A DNA stretch of 64,000 bases from Streptomyces atratus (GTDB lineage: Bacteria > Actinomycetota > Actinomycetes > Streptomycetales > Streptomycetaceae): positions 269,002 through 333,001 of the forward strand of contig NZ_FPJO01000007.1 of the NCBI RefSeq assembly GCF_900119365.1. Reading direction: 5' to 3'. Each line of letters starts with the position of its first letter. Position 1 is the first letter of the stretch. Made by a program: the position numbers and the translations under genes. Positions 25,801-32,590 of this stretch are shown one piece after another. Under the pieces are notes generated by a model, which was not told the origin of the DNA, ran no database searches, and saw nothing but the letters and a program-made list of their open reading frames with translations.

Positions 25801-26010
25801 GAGCCGGCCGGGGACCTGTGCGCGGGCGGCGGCGTCGGCGGCGTTCTGGGCCAGCTCGACGACGAGGCGGTCGCGGTAGCCGCCGAGCGCGAGGTCCTCC
25901 TCGGCGTTGGCGTCCTCGCGGAACCTGGCGGGGCCGGCGCCCCAGGCGTCGAGCACACCGCGCCGCAGCCGCGCGGTCCCGAACGGGTCGGCCCCCTCGG
26001 TCGCATTCAT
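22804..26010 (-). CDS. large GHKL ATPase, sacsin N-terminal-like domain protein
   Basis: 1,068 residues from the ATG at 26010. A GTG two codons upstream (26016) has a better-spaced GGAG and may be the true start. The N-terminal 240 residues hold a Hsp90-type ATP fold: RLVVELAQNAADAAARAQ (N-box Asn that binds Mg), AVLAAANTGAPLDATGVESL, and VGRFGVGFAAVLAVSDEP (glycine lid). This is the layout of sacsin/SRPBCC-like large ATPases found in actinobacteria. The remaining 800 residues are acidic, Leu/Ala/Pro-rich alpha-beta repeats without motifs I know. It may act as a chaperone-like or DNA-associated ATPase. It is monocistronic and placed near DUF3027. Confidence 0.75.
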   Translation of the reverse strand: MNATEGADPFGTARLRRGVLDAWGAGPARFREDANAEEDLALGGYRDRLVVELAQNAADAAARAQVPGRLRLTLHPATPDTPAVLAAANTGAPLDATGVESLSTLRASAKREGHEGAVGRFGVGFAAVLAVSDEPAVVGRHGGVRWSLAEARDLAARAAVASPGLGDELRRRDGHVPLLRLPLPAEGTAPDGYDTVVVLPLRDGGAEDLVLRLLDAVDDALLLTLRGLDEIVIETPDTVRTLRRSEHGPYTHVKDSAHGTNRWRTVTHHGPVEPALLADRPREERLRPHWSVTWAVPVDTEGAPVRPRTLPVVHAPTPTDEPLGIPALLIASLPLDTARRHFAPGPLTDFLVQRAADAYAELLAGWQPVSVDTIDLVPGPLGKGELDGALRGAILERLPRIAFLAPAAPRDPTAGTDRWDTWDAAEDGLPGAATTALRPIEAEVLEGVGAETVRVLAEVLPCLLPAGLERRSELRTLQVARVPLTEAIDRLAGLERDPGWWRRLYDSLSGIDPDRLSGLPVPLAGTPETADPGTPAVPRTTIGPRQVLLPLPDALAGPVLERLARLGLKVAHPDAAHPLLEKLGALPATPRAVLKTPQVRAAVAGSLDAGEIWDEDALDGDELAETVLTLVRDAELAPGDEPWLGALALPDEDGEPAPAGELVLPASPFAAVMREGELALCDQELADRWGEQPLTACGVLATFALVRTTDVVLDPDELEPREGDFAEPDDAGLLDAVDVWCEDILDQLPDTSVPPVATEIVAVRDLDLVDDEAWPQALAMLARPPLRDALTQPVRVLLPDGTTQSVRPYTAWWLRDHPVLDGRRPAGLRAAGGDPRLAGLYDSADATGFDDAQVLRALGVRTSVAALLDEPGGAAELLGRLADEDRPVGPVQLHSLYTALADLDPEQVTLPDELRAVVDGEARVVDAADAVIADAPDLLPLTDGLPLLPVAPTRAAELAELFQVRRLGESVEAEVSTEGEEHQVPDAVRVLLGAGTPDVYVEHGELRAGGVELDWRRTPDGMVHAATLEGVAAGLAWAAGQWPRRFEVAALLEDPSRTEELARDRWFD

Positions 26011-26183
26011 GCTCACGCTCTGACTCCGCTCTTTCCGGTTACGCACTGCCCATGCCGCCAAGTGTGCGCCCGAAGGTACCGGGTCCTCGCGCCGGACGGG
26101 CACCGCGGAACAGCGCATCGGCCGGTTCGGGCCCTTGGGCTCCGCCCCCGGCCGGAGTCTGCCGCGCCGCCCACCACGGCCAG

Positions 26184-26217
26184 GGTTCCGTCCTCGATCA
26201 CCGGACGGGCCGGGGTT
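26184..26217 (-). repeat. dispersed intergenic repeat, copy 1 (inverted)
   Basis: Read on the minus strand it contains CCCGTCCGGTGATCGAGGAC, the same pattern as the two plus-strand copies downstream. With those copies it could form a long inverted pair. Confidence 0.5.
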
Positions 26218-26314
26218 GCCGGGCGAGCGGCAAATAACCCGAACGCGCGGAAAGTCTCCGAGGGGCGGGAAAATCCCCGGGCCGACGGAGAGTTCCCCGG
26301 ACGGGCGGCAAGAA

Positions 26315-26337
26315 CAAGCCCGCCCGGCGATTGAGGG
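26315..26337 (+). repeat. dispersed intergenic repeat, copy 2
   Basis: Contains AAGCCCGCCCGGCGATTGAG. I recall this sequence type (AAGCCCGTCCGGCG-N-TTGAGGAC) as widespread between Streptomyces genes. Confidence 0.55.
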
Positions 26338-26372
26338 CAAAGCGGTGCGCCGGGGGCGCCCGGCATCCCGCT

Positions 26373-26396
26373 CAAGCCCGTCCGGCGCTTGAGGAC
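26373..26396 (+). repeat. dispersed intergenic repeat, copy 3
   Basis: Contains AAGCCCGTCCGGCGCTTGAG followed by GAC. The GTCC and GGAC ends can pair into a short hairpin. Confidence 0.55.
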
Positions 26397-26462
26397 GGAA
26401 CCGGCCCGCCGGAGCAACCCGCAACCCGCACCCGAGGGAAGCCACACCGCCCCGGCCACCGC

Positions 26463-27398
26463 CTACGAGTGGCCGAGGTCCTCCGTCGGCGCGTCCGCCT
26501 CCGCCGGGACCGAGCCGGAGTCCCGGGCCGGCCGCAACGGATACTCGTCCACCTGCATCGTGTCCAGCGCGTGCGGCGCCGGCTTCGGCGGCTTCGGCAT
26601 CACCGCCGCCTCCGAATGCCCACCGCACCCGTACGACAGCGACACGACCCGCCCGTCCGCCGGACCGAACTCGTTCGCGCACACCCCGAACGCCTGCCTG
26701 AGCGAACCCGCCAGCGGCACCAGGAACGCACAGGTGACGCACGAGGCCGGGGCCGCCTGCGCCATCGGCGTCTTCGCGCCGAACGCCTCGTCCCACCGGT
26801 CGGCCGCCGCGTGCAGCCCGTACCGGGACAGCACCCGCGCCCGCCGCATGCCGAGCTCGTCCGCGACCGCCGCGATCGAGCCCCGGCTCGTCGTCGCGGG
26901 GCGGGTCGTCAGCTCCGCGTCCTCCGCGTCGACGAGGTCGGCCATCTCCTGCGACACCTCGGAGACCGCGGAGTTCGGCGGCGGCTCGTCCTCGCCGGTG
27001 TAGCCGGGCTCCAGGCGGATGTCGTCCGCCTCGGTGGGCAGCAGATCGCCCGGCCCCATGTCGCCGGGGCGCAGCCGCTCGCTCCAGGGCACCCACTCCG
27101 GGGCGAGCAGCGCGTCGCTGCCGGGCAGCAGCACCGTTTCGTCGAGGGTGACGTACTTCGCGCGGGAGGCCCGCGCGACGGTCACCGCCCAGCGCCAGCC
27201 CCGGTAGCCGGGCTCCTCGCACTCGAAGAAGTGCGTGACGACCCGGTCCCCCTCGGAGACCACGCCCACATGCTCACCGACGACCCCTGGCGCGGCTGCC
27301 TCCTCGGCCGCCGCGCGGGCAAGGTCTACCGCCTCGGCGCACAGACGGTCGGGAACAGGGGTACGGGCCGTACGGCTTCGCGTCGTCGCAGCACTCAC
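26463..27398 (-). CDS. DUF3027 domain protein
   Basis: 311 residues. It opens MSAATTRSRTARTPVPDRLC and holds GDRVVTHFFECEEPGYRGWR, then WAVTVARASRAKYVTLDETV and LPGSDALLAPEWVPWSERLR, the core of DUF3027. The C-terminal third has CVTCAFLVPLAGSLRQAFGV, then CANEFGPADGRVVSLSYGCG, a set of Cys residues that could bind metal. DUF3027 is conserved in actinobacteria near cold-shock and menaquinone genes, as here; its role is unknown. The gene is divergent from the MFS gene at 27847, with 448 nt between. Confidence 0.8.
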   Translation of the reverse strand: MSAATTRSRTARTPVPDRLCAEAVDLARAAAEEAAAPGVVGEHVGVVSEGDRVVTHFFECEEPGYRGWRWAVTVARASRAKYVTLDETVLLPGSDALLAPEWVPWSERLRPGDMGPGDLLPTEADDIRLEPGYTGEDEPPPNSAVSEVSQEMADLVDAEDAELTTRPATTSRGSIAAVADELGMRRARVLSRYGLHAAADRWDEAFGAKTPMAQAAPASCVTCAFLVPLAGSLRQAFGVCANEFGPADGRVVSLSYGCGGHSEAAVMPKPPKPAPHALDTMQVDEYPLRPARDSGSVPAEADAPTEDLGHS

Positions 27399-27846
27399 AG
27401 GTCTCGCTTCTCTCCTACGCCAGTCTCACGAGCGCGCCAGCACATCCATCGATTTCGGCCATGACGGATGCGGGCGGAGCGGACCTGGGGGCCGCGTCGA
27501 CGTCCACACCCGTTGCTGCCTGCCTCGGGCGCACCTTCTGCAACCCATTCTGCGGGATCGCCGAGAGGCGCGCGGCCGAGAACAACCGCCGGTGGCGCGC
27601 TAGGCACGCTACCCTCTCCGCCGCCCCCCGCCCACCTGCCCGTCCCAAACAAGGCCGTATCCGGTGTCGTGTGCTCGGCGAATCCCCTGCGAATCCCTCA
27701 CGAATCCGCTGGGAAAACCTCCCCCGGCCACTCACGGACGGCCCCGGCCCCGGGCCGGGCCGGATCGCTGGCCCGACAGGGCGGAGTGCACCGCGCCCCG
27801 CGCCGATGCCGGTTCGCCGCCACCTCTGCTGGGGCACTATGACGAG
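27399..27846. other. divergent intergenic region, DUF3027 / MFS
   Basis: 448 nt with no credible coding frame. Plus-strand frames here are Pro/Arg-rich without ribosome sites and run into the MFS gene out of phase. It should contain both promoters, but I see no unambiguous -35/-10 pair. Confidence 0.45.
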
Positions 27847-29265
27847 GTGACTTCCGCCAGGTCGCACGAGGGGCCCGGCCCGCTCCGCAGGACGGGCCGG
27901 GCGATCGGCCATGCTCTCCACCTGCCGTTCACCGGTACCGCGAGGGGCATCCGGAAGGCGACGCACGCCCATGGCGCCGGGGAGTCCGGGCTCGGCAAAC
28001 TGATCGAACTGCATGCCGTGAACGGCGCGGGCGACGTGATGATCACGGTCGCGCTCGCCTCGACGGTGTTCTTCTCCGTGCCGACGGACGAGGCCCGCGG
28101 CCGTGTCGCCCTCTACCTCGCGATCACCATGGCGCCCTTCACGCTCCTCGCCCCCGTGATCGGCCCGCTCCTGGACCGGCTGCCGCACGGCCGGCGCGCC
28201 GCGATGGCCGCTGCGATGCTGGCCCGCGCGGTGCTCGCGCTCACCATGTCGGGCGCGGTCGCCACCGGCGGCCTGGAGCTGTATCCGGCCGCGCTGGGCG
28301 TCCTGGTCTGCTCGAAGGCGTACGGGGTGGTGCGCAGTGCGGTCGTGCCGCGTCTGCTGCCGCCGCGTTTCTCCCTGGTGAAGGCGAACTCCCGGGTCAC
28401 GCTCGCCGGGCTGCTGGCGACCGGAATCGCCGCCCCGGTCGGGGCGGGGCTGCAGATCCTCGGGCCCGGCTGGCCGCTGTACGGCGCGTGCGTGATCTTC
28501 ATCGGCGGGACGGTTCTCGCCTTCACGCTGCCGCACAAGGTCGACTCCTCGAAGGGCGAGCGGAAGGCCCAGCTGGTGCCGCCGCACGGCACGGTGGCGC
28601 CCGGGTCCGGGACGAGGGGGCCCTGGAGGGGCCGGGCGAGGGGCCGGGAGCGCAACGGCGGGAAGCGGCCCGGTCTGCGGTCCGTGGGCCCGTCCGTGCT
28701 GAACGGGCTCCAGGCCAACACCGCGCACCGCGCGCTCTCCGGCTTCCTGATCTTCTTCCTGGCGTTCCTGCTGCGCGAGCACCCGTTCTCCGGGCAGAGC
28801 GCCGCCGTCTCGCTCGGCATCGTCGGCGTCGCGGCCGGCGTGGGCAACGCGTCCGGTACGGCGGTCGGCTCCTGGCTGCGGGCCCGCGGCCCCGAGGTGA
28901 TCGTCGTCTCGGTGCTGGCCCTGGCCCTGGGGGTCGCCGTGCTCGCCGCGCTCTTCTTCAGCACGGTCATGGTCGCCGCGCTCAGCGCCACGGCGGGTTT
29001 CACGCTGGCCCTGTCGAAGCTCTCGCTGGACGCGATGATCCAGCGCGACGTACCCGAAGAGGTGCGCACCTCCGCGTTCGCCCGCTCCGAGACCCTGCTC
29101 CAGATGGCCTGGGTGGTCGGCGGCGGCATCGGCATCCTCCTCCCCCTCAACGGCGTACTGGGCATGTCGGTCGCCGCGGGCATCCTCGCCCTCGGCGCCG
29201 CAACGTCCGTACGGGGTCTGCTGGGCGCCGCGCGACACGGCTCGCCGCACCCCCGCGTGGCGTGA
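27847..29265 (+). CDS. MFS transporter
   Basis: 472 residues from a GTG at 27847 (VTSARSHEGPGPLRR). About 12 hydrophobic segments, with a central hydrophilic loop of roughly 60 residues (KGERKAQLVPPHGTVAPG onward) between TM6 and TM7. Family markers include PLLDRLPHGRRAAMAAAMLA in the A-loop and RSAVVPRLLPPRFSLVKANS in TM5. The RxxxxLLxxxxxLxxAN pattern is typical of MFS_3-like exporters. It is followed after 27 nt by the DUF2771 lipoprotein gene and the mqn genes on the same strand. The substrate is unknown. Confidence 0.8.
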   Translation: MTSARSHEGPGPLRRTGRAIGHALHLPFTGTARGIRKATHAHGAGESGLGKLIELHAVNGAGDVMITVALASTVFFSVPTDEARGRVALYLAITMAPFTLLAPVIGPLLDRLPHGRRAAMAAAMLARAVLALTMSGAVATGGLELYPAALGVLVCSKAYGVVRSAVVPRLLPPRFSLVKANSRVTLAGLLATGIAAPVGAGLQILGPGWPLYGACVIFIGGTVLAFTLPHKVDSSKGERKAQLVPPHGTVAPGSGTRGPWRGRARGRERNGGKRPGLRSVGPSVLNGLQANTAHRALSGFLIFFLAFLLREHPFSGQSAAVSLGIVGVAAGVGNASGTAVGSWLRARGPEVIVVSVLALALGVAVLAALFFSTVMVAALSATAGFTLALSKLSLDAMIQRDVPEEVRTSAFARSETLLQMAWVVGGGIGILLPLNGVLGMSVAAGILALGAATSVRGLLGAARHGSPHPRVA

Positions 29266-29292
29266 ACCGGAGCGACCGATAGCCTTCGGCCC

Positions 29293-29772
29293 ATGACCGT
29301 TGCGTTCTTCTCCGGTAAGGGCCGCCGAATCGGCGTCGCTCTTGGTGCCGTGTCCGCGGGACTCCTCGTCCTCTCCGCCTGCGACAAGCCGACGCCGCTC
29401 GCGACCGTAACGGTCGGCGGCAACTCGGTGAGCTCCGAGGCCACCTGCTACAACGACGGCAAGCCGCTCAAGAAGTCCGAGTACCAGAGCTGCCTCAACA
29501 AGAAGGCGGAGAAGTCCGTCGAGGTCGCGATGGACGACAAGGTCCGCTTCGGCGTCGACCCGGAGATCGCGGACAACGGCTGGACCCTGTTCATCAACGG
29601 CCAGCAGGCCGAGCAGGAGCCGTACAAGAAGACCTACCGGTCCATCCCGGGCAGCGCGTTCTTCTCCAGCCAGACCGGCGAGACCACGGACAAGACGCAG
29701 ATCAGCATCGTGGAGACCAGCGGCAAGCAGCTGACCGGCGTCTGGCACTTCGAACTGAAGAAGTCCTCCTGA
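29293..29772 (+). CDS. DUF2771-like lipoprotein
   Basis: 159 residues. A basic N-terminus (GKGRRIGVALGAVSAGLLVL) ends in a lipobox, LSACDK, so the mature protein starts at Cys and is anchored outside the membrane. Mature motifs are NSVSSEATCYNDGKPLKKSE, then DKVRFGVDPEIADNGWTLFI and TYRSIPGSAFFSS, which match DUF2771 as I remember it. It lies between the MFS gene and mqnB in what looks like one operon. The role is unknown. Confidence 0.75.
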   Translation: MTVAFFSGKGRRIGVALGAVSAGLLVLSACDKPTPLATVTVGGNSVSSEATCYNDGKPLKKSEYQSCLNKKAEKSVEVAMDDKVRFGVDPEIADNGWTLFINGQQAEQEPYKKTYRSIPGSAFFSSQTGETTDKTQISIVETSGKQLTGVWHFELKKSS

Positions 29773-29799
29773 CACCCTCCTGACCTCGGAGGTTCCCCC

Positions 29800-30504
29800 G
29801 TGCGTGTGCTCGTCGTGACCGCTGTCCCCGCAGAACGGGACGCGGTCACGCGTGCGTGCGGGGACATTTCCGAGGTGCGGGCGCACCGGGTTCCCGGCGC
29901 CGAACTCCACCGCGCGGGCCCCTTCGACGTCCTCGCGGGCGGCGCCGGACCGGCCGCCGCGGCCGCCGCGACGGCCTTCGGCCTCGCCTCCGGACCGTAC
30001 GGCCTCGTCGTCTCGGCCGGCATCGGCGGCGGATTCGCACCCGTCGCCCCGGTCGGCTCGCTCGTCGTCGCGAGCGGGATCGTCGCCGCCGATCTGGGCG
30101 CCGAGACCCCCGAGGGCTTCGTGCCCGTCACCGGCCTGGGCTTCGGCCGCGACCGGTTCACGCCACCGCCCGCGCGGGTACGGGACGTGGCCGCCGCCAC
30201 CGGGGCGCTCACCGCCGAGATCCTCACCGTCTCCACCGTGACCGGCAGCGCCGAGCGCGCCGCCGCGCTGCTCGCCGCGCACCCGGCGGCCGGCGCCGAG
30301 GCCATGGAGGGCTTCGGGGTCGCGGAGGCCGCCGACCGCGCCGGCGTGCCCGTCCTGGAGATCAGGGCCGTCTCGAACGCCGTCGGCCCGCGCGACCGGG
30401 ACGCCTGGCGCATCGGCGACGCGCTGTCCGCGCTCACCGAGGCGTTCGGGAAGCTCGTACCCGTACTGGAAGGTTGGACCCACCATGACCGAAACGACTC
30501 CTGA
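29800..30504 (+). CDS. mqnB: futalosine hydrolase (MqnB)
   Basis: 234 residues from a GTG at 29800, with GGAGG 7 nt upstream. It is a nucleoside phosphorylase-fold protein: MRVLVVTAVPAERDAVTRAC at the start, LVVSAGIGGGFAPVAPVGSL, EILTVSTVTGSAERAAALLA, and AEAMEGFGVAEAADRAGVPV, where the M-E-G motif binds the ribose. The enzyme removes hypoxanthine from futalosine to give dehypoxanthine futalosine in the alternative menaquinone pathway. The context settles it: the 3' end overlaps mqnD by 20 nt. Confidence 0.9.
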   Translation: MRVLVVTAVPAERDAVTRACGDISEVRAHRVPGAELHRAGPFDVLAGGAGPAAAAAATAFGLASGPYGLVVSAGIGGGFAPVAPVGSLVVASGIVAADLGAETPEGFVPVTGLGFGRDRFTPPPARVRDVAAATGALTAEILTVSTVTGSAERAAALLAAHPAAGAEAMEGFGVAEAADRAGVPVLEIRAVSNAVGPRDRDAWRIGDALSALTEAFGKLVPVLEGWTHHDRNDS

Positions 30505-31354
30505 CCCGTCGAATCCGCTGCGGATCGCTTTCTCGCCGTGCCCGAACGACACCTTCGTCTTCGACGCCTGGGCGCACGGAAGGGTCCCCGGCGCGCCCGC
30601 CCTCGATGTCACCTTCGCGGACATCGACATCACCAATGGAATGGCCGAGCGCGGTGAGCTCGACGTCCTCAAGGTCTCGTACGCGGTCCTGCCGTGGGTG
30701 CTCGACGAGTACGCGCTGCTCCCGTGCGGCGGGGCGCTGGGCCGGGGCTGCGGACCGCTCGTCCTCACGAAGGACGGGGCGGACACCGACCTGACGGGCC
30801 GGACCGTCGCCGTACCGAGCGAGCGTTCCACCGCCTATCTGCTGTTCCGCCTCTGGGCGGCCGAGGTGGTGCCGGGCGGAGTCGGCGAGATCGTCGTGAT
30901 GCCGTTCGACGAGATCATGCCCGCCGTGCGCGACGGGAAGGTGGACGCCGGTCTCGTCATCCACGAGGCCCGGTTCACGTACCAGAACTACGGGCTGCAC
31001 AACCTCGCCGACATGGGCCGGCACTGGGAGGAGACGACCGGGCTGCCGATCCCGCTCGGCGCGATCATCGCCAAGCGGTCGCTGGGCGCGGACACGCTGA
31101 AGCTGCTCGCCGACTCGGTGCGCACTTCGGTACGGATGGCCTGGGACGACCCGGAGGCGTCCCGGCCGTACGTGCTGGAGCACGCCCAGGAGATGGACCC
31201 GGCCGTGGCGGACCAGCACATCGGGCTGTACGTCAACGAGTTCACGGCCGACCTCGGCGAGGACGGCTACGCGGCGATCCGCGGACTGCTGACCCGCGCG
31301 GCGGCCGAGGGGCTGGTACCGCCCCTCGGCCCCGACGCACTGTCGTTCGTCTGA
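30485..31354 (+). CDS. mqnD: 1,4-dihydroxy-6-naphthoate synthase (MqnD)
   Basis: 289 residues, start overlapping mqnB by 20 nt, with GGAAGG upstream. It opens with LRIAFSPCPNDTFVFDAWAH, the hallmark of MqnD. LKVSYAVLPWVLDEYALLPC, VAVPSERSTAYLLFRLW and KVDAGLVIHEARFTYQNYGL follow. It is a type II periplasmic-binding-protein fold used as an enzyme. It converts cyclic dehypoxanthine futalosine to dihydroxy-naphthoate on the way to menaquinone. mqnA, mqnC and the later genes are not in this window. Confidence 0.92.
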   Translation: MTETTPDPSNPLRIAFSPCPNDTFVFDAWAHGRVPGAPALDVTFADIDITNGMAERGELDVLKVSYAVLPWVLDEYALLPCGGALGRGCGPLVLTKDGADTDLTGRTVAVPSERSTAYLLFRLWAAEVVPGGVGEIVVMPFDEIMPAVRDGKVDAGLVIHEARFTYQNYGLHNLADMGRHWEETTGLPIPLGAIIAKRSLGADTLKLLADSVRTSVRMAWDDPEASRPYVLEHAQEMDPAVADQHIGLYVNEFTADLGEDGYAAIRGLLTRAAAEGLVPPLGPDALSFV

Positions 31355-31369
31355 GCCGCGCCCGTTCTC

Positions 31370-31436
31370 GGACGTCGAGCAGGGTCAGACGTCGAGCGGG
31401 ACCGGACGCCGAGCGGGATCAGACATCCAGCTGGTC
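31370..31436. repeat. 17-bp tandem repeat copying the 3' end of the cold-shock gene
   Basis: Four imperfect units of about 17 nt with core GACGTCGAGC, (A/G)GG, then a short TC or CC link. The last unit overlaps the stop and final codons of the cold-shock gene (L-D-V-stop), and two others repeat that same ending in non-coding DNA. It lies between two convergent genes. Confidence 0.6.
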
Positions 31437-31811
31437 GGCGACCGCGCGCAGCAGGCCGCCGATCTTCTTGCCGGCCGCCTTGTCCGGGTACCGGCCGCGC
31501 TCCAGCATCGGCGTGATGTTCTCCAGCAGGGTGGTCAGGTCCTGCACGATGGACGCGAGCTCGTCCGGCTTGCGGCGCTGCGCGGCCGCGACGGACGGGG
31601 TCGGGTCCAGGATCGCCACCGAGAGCGCCTGGTCTCCACGCTGACCTGCGACGACCCCGAATTCGACGCGCTGGCCCGGCTTGAGGGCATCGACGCCGTC
31701 GGGGAGCACGGAGGAGTGCACGAAGACGTCGCCGCCGTCGTCGCGGGAGAGGAAGCCGAAGCCCTTCTCACTGTTGAACCACTTGACCTTGCCAGTCGGC
31801 AAAGCACGCAC
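31419..31811 (-). CDS. cold-shock domain protein with C-terminal extension
   Basis: 130 residues from a GTG at 31811. Residues 4-68 are a [23 protein letters not shown] (RNP1 GFGFL) and [12 protein letters not shown] (RNP2 VFVH), then [20 protein letters not shown]. The last 60 residues ([20 protein letters not shown], then [20 protein letters not shown]) are a helical extension absent from 67-residue CspA proteins. It binds single-stranded RNA or DNA. It is convergent with mqnD; its promoter region is shared with the divergent small membrane gene. Confidence 0.87.
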   Translation of the reverse strand: MRALPTGKVKWFNSEKGFGFLSRDDGGDVFVHSSVLPDGVDALKPGQRVEFGVVAGQRGDQALSVAILDPTPSVAAAQRRKPDELASIVQDLTTLLENITPMLERGRYPDKAAGKKIGGLLRAVADQLDV

Positions 31812-31985
31812 CCCATCTCAACCCGTATGCAACCTGTATGCCGGAACAAATCCTCAGCAGGTCAGGCTATCCAGTGGTGGTGCTCCCCTGCTGGCAGCAG
31901 CCTCCCCAGGGGGAGTACCCCCCGTCAAGCCTGGTCATCCGGACTCTGTCCGGAAACGGCGCCTGCTTCACACACCGGTCACCAC

Positions 31986-32021
31986 GGGGTTGACGGCGGG
32001 GTTGACCGCGGGGTTGACCGC
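31986..32021 (+). promoter_or_regulatory. three tandem 12-bp units each carrying TTGAC
   Basis: GGGGTTGAC(G/C)GC repeated three times without gaps. Each unit holds a -35-like TTGAC. A -10-like TACCCT lies at 32035-32040, 15 nt after the last unit, and the GTG start at 32047 falls where transcription would begin. This suggests a leaderless mRNA with stacked -35 elements. Confidence 0.5.
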
Positions 32022-32046
32022 CGCTGCCGGGAACTACCCTGGCGGG

Positions 32047-32271
32047 GTGAGTACTACACCTTCTGGCGCAGGTGACCGGCTGGTCCGGATCGGCGCGATC
32101 GTCTTCTTCATCGGCGCACTGTCCACCCTGGCCACCATGGCCCCCCTCTTCCTCGGCACCCACCCGCTCCCGTCCATCGCCTGGTCGCTGTGCATGCTGA
32201 TGGGCGTCGGCTTCCTCATCGCCGCGGCGGGCGTGATCCGCTCGGTCCGGGCGGGCTCGCCGAAGCGATAG
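32047..32271 (+). CDS. small two-helix membrane protein, 74 aa
   Basis: GTG at 32047, reading VSTTPSGAGDRLVRIGAIVF. Two hydrophobic helices follow, about residues 14-35 (IGAIVFFIGALSTLATMAPL) and 43-62 (AWSLCMLMGVGFLIAAAGVI), with a basic tail (RSVRAGSPKR). This is a typical short conserved Streptomyces membrane protein. There is no Shine-Dalgarno site, consistent with leaderless translation. The function is unknown. Confidence 0.65.
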   Translation: MSTTPSGAGDRLVRIGAIVFFIGALSTLATMAPLFLGTHPLPSIAWSLCMLMGVGFLIAAAGVIRSVRAGSPKR

Positions 32272-32466
32272 CGCGGCCGGGACGCCCACACACACCCTCG
32301 TTCCCTGGCGCAAACACCACCGGCCGCACCGCCCAGCCGTCCGGCCATAGCCTCGCGGGTCGACGACAAGAGACAGAGAAGACGGATTCAGCTGCTCACC
32401 TGACAGCTGGCTGCGGTCGCCACAGCACTCCGACACCACGTTGTGTGTCCAATCCAACACACGTTT
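32272..32466. other. non-coding region upstream of the toxin promoter
   Basis: No gene seen. It includes two CAGCTG sites (about 32388-32410) and an imperfect inverted repeat GTGTGT-N8-ACACAC at 32443-32462 just upstream of the conserved promoter element, possibly an operator for the toxin locus. GC content falls here, marking the left edge of the accessory island. Confidence 0.45.
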
Positions 32467-32514
32467 GGCTTGAATTGCGTTGCCAGTGCTAATAGCCCCT
32501 TGATACAGATGAAG
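32467..32514 (+). promoter_or_regulatory. conserved promoter element of the toxin locus, copy 1
   Basis: Shares a 48-nt block with 42249-42295. The 15-nt core TTGATACAGATGAAG is identical, preceded by GCCCC and, further up, TTGCC and a GGC(T/C)TGAA match. A TTGCCA/GATACA pair spaced 16 nt could be the -35/-10. Confidence 0.6.
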
Positions 32515-32590
32515 ATCTTGTCGTCGGCGGCACGCGTGTTGCCGGACGCAGGTGACGAGACGTATCGGCCGGGGGATGCAGGGGAACGGC

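Larger units (their letters stand above)
26016..26462. other. non-coding gap with dispersed repeat units
   Basis: Between the large ATPase and the DUF3027 gene, which are both on the minus strand. It holds no credible gene. It contains three copies of a Streptomyces dispersed palindromic repeat (listed separately) and several related GGGCGG/CCCCGG blocks that look like decayed further copies. Confidence 0.55.

Noticed and set aside
22939..26334. 1,131-codon plus-strand frame opposite the large ATPase
   Set aside because: Composition is that of an antisense frame in GC-rich DNA; the minus strand has intact GHKL motifs.
27461..27850. Possible 129-aa gene in the DUF3027/MFS gap
   Set aside because: Pro/Arg-rich, no ribosome site, and it runs into the MFS start out of frame.
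27415..30831. 1,138-codon minus-strand frame across the MFS, DUF2771 and mqnB genes
   Set aside because: It crosses several genes with firm motifs on the other strand and shows no domain pattern.
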